Below, one piece after another: positions 6,151 through 10,655 of a DNA stretch of 10,655 bases. The DNA is from Treponema sp. Lineage in GTDB: Bacteria; Spirochaetota; Spirochaetia; Treponematales; Breznakiellaceae. The position numbers and the translations under genes are program-made. Where the stretch lies: the NCBI GenBank assembly GCA_031275535.1, contig JAISOR010000105.1, positions 1 to 10,655 of the forward strand, read 5' to 3'. The stretch's first letter is position 1, and the number at the start of each line of letters is the position of its first letter. The notes under the pieces are model-generated. The model had not been told where the DNA came from. It ran no database searches and was given only the letters and a program-made list of their open reading frames with translations.

Positions 6151-6186
6151 GTTCTCCAATGAGGCTGTTTCAAACTTTACTGCGGA

Positions 6187-6441
6187 TTAATAATGTCCCC
6201 GGCATTGGGATATTTCGATAGTCTCTCCTCGTATCCGGTATACCAGCCTGTTTGTTTCGTCGATACGGCGGGACCACCACCCGGAAAGATTTTCCTTTAG
6301 CGGTTCGGGTTTTCCAATGCCGGTGTTACCATTGCGTTCAACGTCTTTAAGAAGCTGGTTGATCCTTTTCGCTGTTTTCTTATCCTGCGCTTGCCAGTAA
6401 ATATAATCTTCCCAGGCATTATCAAACCAGAATTTACCCAT
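6187..6441 (-). CDS. yoeB: Type II toxin, Txe/YoeB family mRNA interferase
   Basis: YoeB-family toxins are RelE-fold endoribonucleases that cut mRNA in the ribosomal A site. From the ATG chosen here the protein is 84 residues, the same as E. coli YoeB, and the key residues fall at the same numbers: E46 in GKPEPLK, R65 in ETNRLVY, H83 and Y84 at the C-terminus (CRGHY). The hallmark NLSGWWSRRI is present, so the toxin looks intact. A TTG three codons upstream (6450) overlaps the antitoxin stop, but AGAGG lies 10 bases before the ATG at 6441 and favours it. The antitoxin gene lies immediately upstream with a 5-base gap, and translation is probably coupled. It converges on groES, with the shared terminator between them. 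Confidence 0.95.
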   Translation of the reverse strand: MGKFWFDNAWEDYIYWQAQDKKTAKRINQLLKDVERNGNTGIGKPEPLKENLSGWWSRRIDETNRLVYRIRGETIEISQCRGHY

Positions 6442-6446
6442 AGGGT

Positions 6447-6749
6447 TCAAACCTCTATGAGTTCATGCCGGACGAATTTGCCCTCATCCGCCGCTTTGGC
6501 GGCTTCTTGTAAATGCCGTAAATTTTTTTCGCCGTAAAACGGATCATCTTCTTCCCCGGGCGGTACGGGATAACCGGCGCGGACAAGGGGTGTGGGGGCG
6601 CTGATTTCAAAGGGGATCTTCCGCTGCCGTACCGATTGGCGCACAAAAATGGTAAAGGCCGTTGACATATTCATCCCCAGTTCATTGAAAAGTTCTTCGG
6701 CCTGTTTTTTCAGTTCTGAATCCATACGGATATTAACATTTTGGGTCAT
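6447..6749 (-). CDS. Type II antitoxin, RelB/DinJ family
   Basis: The 100-residue protein should neutralise the downstream YoeB-type toxin and repress its own promoter. Residues 1-45 form a ribbon-helix-helix DNA-binding domain (MTQNVNIRMDSELKKQAEELFNELGMNMSTAFTIFVRQSV) of the RelB/DinJ type. The C-terminal part (about 69-100: DPFYGEKNLRHLQEAAKAADEGKFVRHELIE) is the toxin-wrapping region typical of these antitoxins. The usual E. coli partner of YoeB is the Phd-fold YefM, so this is a RelB/DinJ-YoeB combination. The ATG has a GAGG site (6758-6761 on the complementary strand) at 8 bases. Confidence 0.94.
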   Translation of the reverse strand: MTQNVNIRMDSELKKQAEELFNELGMNMSTAFTIFVRQSVRQRKIPFEISAPTPLVRAGYPVPPGEEDDPFYGEKNLRHLQEAAKAADEGKFVRHELIEV

Positions 6750-6769
6750 ATGCTTTACCTCGTACTTAC

Positions 6770-6798
6770 AATATACTTCATTTATAGAGTAAATACAA
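6770..6798 (-). promoter_or_regulatory. Candidate promoter for the toxin-antitoxin operon
   Basis: On the minus strand TTGTAT (6798-6793) and TATATT (6775-6770) are 17 bases apart. It lies in the 74-base gap after the cyclase-like gene, on the same strand, so read-through may also contribute. The TACTT element occurs twice on the plus strand (6763-6767, 6774-6778), possibly part of an antitoxin operator. Confidence 0.5.
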
Positions 6799-6812
6799 GA
6801 AAACAGCGGCGC

Positions 6813-6837
6813 CCGGCATTTTACTATTTCTTGCCGG
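6813..6837 (-). terminator. Weak hairpin spanning the stop of the cyclase-like gene
   Basis: CCGGCA at 6813-6818 and TGCCGG at 6832-6837 form a 6-base inverted pair around the stop codon. Downstream on the minus strand the only T-rich part is TGTTTTC after a GC-rich spacer, so termination would be inefficient. Confidence 0.25.
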
Positions 6838-8329
6838 AGTATATGGTCAAGGCCATCTCTTCCTTGTTGTTCTTAATAAGACTGTACCAAAGGTTTTTTT
6901 TCTTGGTTATCGCCGTACTTTTTCGTCCTATAAGACAGAGTTTCTCAAAGATCGCCGCGCCGTTCTTGGCGGCATAGTAGGTTTTAAGATGATTCCCCGA
7001 AAAGATGATGCTTGCCTTTTCGTCTATTTCCTTATCAATGGAAGCCTCGTAGGATTTAAGCAAGAGTTCGTATTTTTCGGTGATGCCCCTAAGATAATCC
7101 AAGATAAGGCGGTCGTAATTGGGGATCATCTCCAGAATGGTGATGAATTCCTTTAATAGATGTACCGCATAGGCATAATCCTCGTCATGAACATAGGCCT
7201 TTACCCCCAGCCGGCAAAGCTGCATAAGCGAATCATTGGTTATTCGCTGGATGCCATTGATGGGCTCTTTGGGGTTTACCGAAAAATGGGGCATCACGCT
7301 GGCGGACTTGGACAGAAGGTCCATAATATCCAGAAAGATCCGCTGTTCCCAAAGAGATTCCCGAATAGAGGTGTAAAGCCGGCCCATTTCCTCACTAAAT
7401 TGTTCTTTATAGCGCTCATCGGCCTTAAAAACCGCCTCGCAGGTGGGCAGTTGAACCCCCTTAAACTCGATAATGCCGGTATCAAAAAAATACACCGCAT
7501 TATGCCGAAAAAGGGCGCATTTGGTATTCGTGTTTTCCTTAACATAGTTAAGATACACCTGTTTGGTAACCATCACCCTGGATTCCTTGGGGGAAAGCTC
7601 GTTTGCCCGGGTCTGAAGCCGGGCGGCGGTATTCAGGAGAAACCCCGAAAGGTTCCCGTTTTCGGTGATGATCAGGGGTATCGAGGTATTGCCGCCGGTT
7701 ATACCGGCGGAAATTTTGAGGATCGGCAAAATAGCCGCATCGCCGGTCCGTTGGGTCGGAATAGCGGGATCGTCCACCACATTGGTACCGGCAAAATAAT
7801 CGATAATACACAGGGCGGCGGTTAAAGCGTCCGTGGCGGTGGCCGAAACCAGGATTATCTCATCCCCCCGTTCACGCTGGCTGACGGTTTGGCATTGGGT
7901 GGAAATATCCCGGATCTCATTATTGATAGTCCGATCCAGCATATGAAGCATGGAAAGGTTTTTCCTCGAATCCTGGCAAAATTTGGTATATCCATGGATG
8001 TCGAGCATGGAAATGTAGAGATTTGAGATAGATATGGTCCGTTTCAGATCCCCGGCTTCGGGAAAAAGCTGATCCGGAATCACCAGTTCCCACCAGAGCT
8101 TCTTATGGGTAGCCGGGGATATGCCGGAAAAGAAGCCCCAATTAAGGCGTTTGATAAGCTCAAAAACCCGCATAATTACCGGATGGGTCCGTTTGTCCTT
8201 GAGTATGGGGCTTGCGAATGACTTTAGCGCCGAAAAACTGTTTATCTCCCGGGCCATAACCTTATCATACAAAAAGGAATGTAGTTCATATTCTGAGGTA
8301 GTCTCATTATAATCGGCTAGATCTTTCAC
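6824..8329 (-). CDS. Protein with class III nucleotidyl cyclase-like domain and long helical C-terminal region
   Basis: The 501-residue protein has no signal peptide or obvious membrane span. Residues about 100-303 resemble a class III adenylate/guanylate cyclase catalytic domain: metal ligand D110 in SMLDIHGYTKF, second metal ligand D156 in RERGDEIILVS, the transition-state N233/R237 pair in LLNTAARLQ, and the terminal FKGVQLPTCEAVF at 289-301. The substrate-selecting lysine of the usual K-x-x-G-D is an arginine (R152 or R154), so the product cannot be assigned and activity is uncertain. The N-terminal 95 and C-terminal 200 residues match no domain I recognise; the latter looks alpha-helical, possibly a protein-interaction region. 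It starts at GTG with only a weak purine-rich upstream stretch. It is divergent from the TPR gene and lies upstream of the toxin-antitoxin pair; its codons look AT-richer than the flanking operons. Confidence 0.8.
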   Translation of the reverse strand: MKDLADYNETTSEYELHSFLYDKVMAREINSFSALKSFASPILKDKRTHPVIMRVFELIKRLNWGFFSGISPATHKKLWWELVIPDQLFPEAGDLKRTISISNLYISMLDIHGYTKFCQDSRKNLSMLHMLDRTINNEIRDISTQCQTVSQRERGDEIILVSATATDALTAALCIIDYFAGTNVVDDPAIPTQRTGDAAILPILKISAGITGGNTSIPLIITENGNLSGFLLNTAARLQTRANELSPKESRVMVTKQVYLNYVKENTNTKCALFRHNAVYFFDTGIIEFKGVQLPTCEAVFKADERYKEQFSEEMGRLYTSIRESLWEQRIFLDIMDLLSKSASVMPHFSVNPKEPINGIQRITNDSLMQLCRLGVKAYVHDEDYAYAVHLLKEFITILEMIPNYDRLILDYLRGITEKYELLLKSYEASIDKEIDEKASIIFSGNHLKTYYAAKNGAAIFEKLCLIGRKSTAITKKKNLWYSLIKNNKEEMALTIYSGKK

Positions 8330-8365
8330 TCTTTTCTTCTTTCTATCATAAGATTCTCTATTTTG

Positions 8366-8374
8366 ATTATATCA
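8366..8374 (-). promoter_or_regulatory. Extended -10 promoter for the cyclase-like gene
   Basis: On the minus strand the sequence TGATATAAT contains a consensus TATAAT (8371-8366) preceded by the extended TGN motif. No good -35 is seen, as is common for extended -10 promoters. The leader would be about 30 bases before the GTG at 8329. Confidence 0.6.
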
Positions 8375-8430
8375 CGAAAAACAACATTTGCTAGACCCTT
8401 GGTAATATATCCCGGATTCTTCGGTTTTTA

Positions 8431-8436
8431 TATAAT
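8431..8436 (+). promoter_or_regulatory. Possible -10 (TATAAT) for the TPR/YmdB-like/RseC-like run
   Basis: A consensus TATAAT follows a T-rich stretch, but no recognisable -35 lies 16-18 bases upstream. The leader would be about 60 bases and would contain the 9-base AT-only inverted repeat before the ribosome site. Confidence 0.35.
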
Positions 8437-8460
8437 TTTTTCTATCTGCTCCTTCTATTA

Positions 8461-8486
8461 ATATAAATAATAGATTATATTTATAT
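8461..8486. repeat. AT-only inverted repeat beside the TPR-gene ribosome site
   Basis: ATATAAATA (8461-8469) and TATTTATAT (8478-8486) are exact reverse complements across 8 bases. The right arm abuts the AAAGGAGGGG ribosome site. It might be a protein-binding dyad or a weak mRNA hairpin. Confidence 0.35.
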
Positions 8487-8501
8487 AAAGGAGGGGTTGA
8501 G

Positions 8502-9053
8502 ATGGAAACAGCGGCATCTTTAAACGATTCCGGCATTGCCTTAACTGAAGCGAATAGACCTAATGAAGCAATTCCTCTGTTTCGAAAGGCCCTGATTATG
8601 GAACCTGAGAACCCCCTGTTATGGATGAATCTGGGTATTGCCCAGCAGCGGACCGGGAATTATGACGAAGCCTTAACCAGTTTTCAACGGGCAATTTATA
8701 TAGCGGACGATATGGTAGACGCCTGGATATCCATGGGTCTGATATATTACGAAATTGAACAATTTGAACTGGCGGAGTCCTGTTATCATTCGGCCCTGAC
8801 CCATGACTGCGGGTCCCCCAAGGCCTGGAATAACCTGGGGGTACTCTATTTTGTTGAGGGCAGTTATGAGGAAGCCCGGCATTGTTTTGAAGAAGCCATA
8901 AGCCTGGCGCCCCTATACCACGAGGCCCTATACAATCTGCGGGACACCTGCCGGGAACTAGAGGATTACCGGGCCGCCGCGGAATTTGGGCGGATCCTCT
9001 CCGAATTATCAGGCCGGATGGGATACCGGATCCACCCCATCAATTCAGATTGA
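8502..9053 (+). CDS. TPR-repeat protein
   Basis: This 183-residue soluble protein consists almost wholly of tetratricopeptide repeats, which act as protein-binding scaffolds. Four repeats are clear at about 5-36, 39-70, 73-104 and 107-138, with the W/G-x-x-x-G/A and terminal P patterns (for example WMNLGIAQQRTGNYDEALTSFQRAI and WNNLGVLYFVEGSYEEARHCFEEAI); a degenerate fifth covers about 141-170. There is no signal peptide, so it is probably cytoplasmic. The strong AAAGGAGGGG (8487-8496) lies 5 bases before the ATG. It is divergent from the cyclase-like gene and leads, after 42 bases, into the YmdB-like gene, so the two are probably co-transcribed. Its partner is unknown. Confidence 0.92.
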   Translation: METAASLNDSGIALTEANRPNEAIPLFRKALIMEPENPLLWMNLGIAQQRTGNYDEALTSFQRAIYIADDMVDAWISMGLIYYEIEQFELAESCYHSALTHDCGSPKAWNNLGVLYFVEGSYEEARHCFEEAISLAPLYHEALYNLRDTCRELEDYRAAAEFGRILSELSGRMGYRIHPINSD

Positions 9054-9095
9054 CCGGATCCGTTCTACGTTATACGCTAAATACCGGAGCTGTTA

Positions 9096-9971
9096 TTGAA
9101 AATCCTATATATCGCCGAAATAGTCGGAAAAGCCGGAATTTATGCCGTAAAGAAGGGCCTGGCCGAGCTTAAACACCGGAAACAGGTGGATTTTACCATC
9201 GCCTGTGCGGATGGCGCCACCGGCGGCAACGGCCTGGGCCGTAACCATGCGGTGTATTTACACAAGCTGGGGGCCCAGGTCCTTACCACCGGAGAATGTT
9301 GCTTCTATAAAAAGGATCTGGTGGAAAATATTGACCGCCTGCCCTATGTTCTGCGGCCCCTGAATCTGAATCCCCAGGCCCCCGGCATCGGCTCCCGGAT
9401 ATATAAGGCCGGAAACAATAAAATAGCCGTGGCGGTATTTCTTGGGCAAAGCGGATTTACGAGGCTCCACGGGGACAATCCCTTTTCAGCGCTTCCGGTA
9501 GTCTTAGAACGGCTTCGCCAGGAGACGCCCTATATTATCCTCGATTTCCACGCCGAGGCCACCGCGGAAAAACGGACCTTCTTTGCCGCCGCGGACGGCG
9601 GCTGTTCCGCGGTAATCGGTTCCCATAACCGGGTCCAGACTGCGGATGAAGCCGTACTCCCCGGAGGAACCGCCGTAATCTGCGATGCGGGACGTACCGG
9701 CAGCCTCGATTCGGTGGGGGGCGCCGATACGGAGGAGCGGATCCAGGAATTCCTTACGGGTATTCCAAACTGGACAAAAGAAGCCTGGAACAGGCCCGAG
9801 TTACAGGGGGTATACATCGAACTGGACCGGCAGGGCCGGGCCCTTGCCATAGAACGGATCCGGCATCCGGTACCGGAAATGCCGCATCCGGCGGAGGGGA
9901 AGGAAAAGGAAGCCCCGGAAGAGGCCGAAGCGAACGGTGAAGAAGCGGCCCAAGGGGGAGCCGGTGATTAA
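9096..9971 (+). CDS. YmdB-like calcineurin-type phosphoesterase with substituted metal-binding site
   Basis: The 291-residue protein aligns end to end with the YmdB family (TIGR00282-type metallophosphoesterases, 2',3'-cyclic nucleotide phosphodiesterases in Bacillus subtilis). Preserved landmarks include LDFHAEATAEK (H152), IGSHNRVQTAD (H177) and TGxxD-type turns. Compared from memory with B. subtilis YmdB, many ligands differ: D8 is E8, E39 is D39, N40 is G40, N67 is E67, the catalytic H68 is C68, and H177 is R179. The protein is thus either inactive toward the family substrate or has a different metal site. After about residue 257 a Glu/Ala/Gly-rich tail is added (PAEGKEKEAPEEAEANGEEA...). 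It begins at TTG, supported by GGAG at 9086-9089 six bases upstream and by the family start MKILYI. It follows the TPR gene by 42 bases and overlaps the rseC-like start. Confidence 0.88.
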   Translation: MKILYIAEIVGKAGIYAVKKGLAELKHRKQVDFTIACADGATGGNGLGRNHAVYLHKLGAQVLTTGECCFYKKDLVENIDRLPYVLRPLNLNPQAPGIGSRIYKAGNNKIAVAVFLGQSGFTRLHGDNPFSALPVVLERLRQETPYIILDFHAEATAEKRTFFAAADGGCSAVIGSHNRVQTADEAVLPGGTAVICDAGRTGSLDSVGGADTEERIQEFLTGIPNWTKEAWNRPELQGVYIELDRQGRALAIERIRHPVPEMPHPAEGKEKEAPEEAEANGEEAAQGGAGD

Positions 9972-10629
9972 AAGGGGGAGGGTCCGGGAAATATCCGGGC
10001 ATACCATCACCCTGGCGGAGGAGCAAAACGGCGCCTGTTTCGGCTGTATGAACCGGGCCTGCTCCCGGAACCAGCGGCTCCTCCGGGCGGAAAATCCCCA
10101 GGGGCTGTCCCTGTCCCCGGGGCAGCTGGTGGAGGCCGAAATACCCCGGTCTTCGCTTATCCGGGAAGCCCTGCTGACGCTGCTTCCCCCCATCCTGGGG
10201 TTTATAGCCGGCTATGTTCTTACCGGCTTCCTCTTCCCCGCCGGGGGCGAGGCCCCCCGGGCCGCAGGGGGCGTTCTGTTCCTCCTGGGGACAGCCTTCG
10301 GGCGCCTGGCACTATCCCGCCAGGGCAATGACGATACTGCCCTGGGCAATAATATAGCTCAGCATTACCAGAATGTGCCCGTAGCCGGGGGTTGTTCGGA
10401 AGGTAAAATAGGCCAGCACGGAATCGGAAAAAACAAAGAAAAGGCTGCCGGCAAAAACGGCGATCCCCACGGCATCCTGCCGGTACAACATGAACTGCAG
10501 GGCGCAGAGGCCCAGGACCTCGATAATTATTCCGTAGATGAGCGTTGGAATCCGCATAGGCCCCTGGGGCCTTATCCACCGCATAACCAGGATCCCCAGG
10601 GGAATGGCCGCCGCCGCGGAGACGCCTAA
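9964..10629 (+). CDS. RseC/MucC-like membrane protein, frame extended antisense through the next gene
   Basis: The first about 118 residues match the RseC/MucC family, inner-membrane proteins that in E. coli assist the Rsx (Rnf-like) SoxR-reducing system. The N-terminus IKRGRVREISGHTITLA is family-like from the GTG at 9964, and a cysteine cluster C-x2-C-x4-C (C25, C28, C33 in CFGCMNRAC) may bind iron-sulfur. Two membrane segments are predicted at about 66-91 and 98-118. A GTG at 9937 is an alternative start with a poorly placed ribosome site. The start overlaps the end of the YmdB-like gene by 8 bases. After the second membrane segment the frame stays open for about 105 further hydrophilic residues up to 10629, all antisense to the convergent YhhN-type gene. 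That tail is probably not native: the family ends near 10315, so a lost stop or a frameshift is suspected. Confidence 0.72.
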   Translation: MIKRGRVREISGHTITLAEEQNGACFGCMNRACSRNQRLLRAENPQGLSLSPGQLVEAEIPRSSLIREALLTLLPPILGFIAGYVLTGFLFPAGGEAPRAAGGVLFLLGTAFGRLALSRQGNDDTALGNNIAQHYQNVPVAGGCSEGKIGQHGIGKNKEKAAGKNGDPHGILPVQHELQGAEAQDLDNYSVDERWNPHRPLGPYPPHNQDPQGNGRRRGDA

Positions 10630-10655
10630 GAGGGGAAGGTTGAAATATCCGGTAA
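10312..10655 (-). CDS. YhhN/TMEM86-family (lysoplasmalogenase-type) membrane protein, C-terminal part
   Basis: Reading inward from the right edge on the minus strand, the frame is open to TAG at 10314-10312, giving 113 residues; the N-terminus lies outside the window. The sequence is strongly hydrophobic with several membrane segments (GVSAAAAIPLGILV, IYGIIIEVLGLCALQFML, VGIAVFAGSLFFVFSDS, HILVMLSYIIAQGSIVIAL). The motifs FVFSDSVLA and LVMLSYIIAQ are the C-terminal hallmarks of the YhhN family. Characterised relatives hydrolyse the vinyl-ether bond of lysoplasmalogens; that would suit an anaerobe making plasmalogens, but the function here is inferred. An internal ATG at 10584 is not the real start, since family sequence continues upstream of it. 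It converges on the rseC-like gene, whose open frame overlaps it by 318 bases. Confidence 0.85.
   Translation of the reverse strand, partial: TGYFNLPLLGVSAAAAIPLGILVMRWIRPQGPMRIPTLIYGIIIEVLGLCALQFMLYRQDAVGIAVFAGSLFFVFSDSVLAYFTFRTTPGYGHILVMLSYIIAQGSIVIALAG

Noticed and set aside
7160..7825. 221-codon plus-strand open frame inside the cyclase-like gene
   Set aside because: It is antisense to the cyclase core motifs and shows shadow composition (Gly, Ile, His, Lys-rich without domain).
10312..10584. Complete 90-residue membrane protein starting at ATG 10584
   Set aside because: The frame is open upstream to the window edge and continues with family-like hydrophobic sequence, so this is the 3' part of a longer gene.

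Overview
The window looks like chromosomal DNA of a spirochaete, most likely a free-living or termite-gut Treponema-type organism. This is inferred from remembered protein similarity: the ParA opening MGRVYVFVNQKGGVGKTT, a groES gene standing alone without groEL, and a DRTGG/PHP/CBS-ATPase signalling cluster. The DNA has moderate-to-high GC and many GGG and CCC codons. No rRNA, tRNA, CRISPR array or intact insertion sequence is visible, and no gap between genes exceeds about 190 bases.

Layout. At the left, on the minus strand, is a chromosome-partitioning pair, parA then parB, overlapping and sharing one promoter region. Divergent from it, on the plus strand, is a tightly overlapping four-gene operon: a Cof-type HAD phosphatase, a protein with a CBS pair fused to an RsbW-like histidine-kinase-type ATPase, a small DRTGG-like protein, and a PHP-family metallo-phosphoesterase. 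Then come a secreted RlpA-like septal/cell-wall protein with a SPOR domain and monocistronic groES, which has its own strong promoter and a textbook terminator.

The middle holds an accessory-looking minus-strand block: a type II toxin-antitoxin pair (RelB/DinJ-type antitoxin with YoeB-type toxin) downstream of a 501-residue protein with a class III nucleotidyl cyclase-like domain. Divergent from the cyclase is a plus-strand run: a TPR protein, a YmdB-like calcineurin-type phosphoesterase whose metal ligands are widely replaced, and an RseC/MucC-like membrane protein with a cysteine cluster. The window closes on the minus strand with the 3' part of a YhhN/lysoplasmalogenase-type membrane protein, convergent with and overlapped by the rseC-like reading frame.

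How the parts fit. ParA and ParB act in chromosome segregation. The CBS-ATPase, DRTGG and PHP trio looks like a nucleotide-sensing regulatory module; in anaerobes such genes often sit near [FeFe]-hydrogenase genes (from memory), but no hydrogenase gene is in view. The most unusual points are the eroded active site of the YmdB-like protein, palindromic GGTGCCWGGCACC repeats that encode VPGT units in the RlpA linker, the rseC-like frame running antisense through the YhhN gene, and a perfect 19-base palindrome between parA and the HAD operon.
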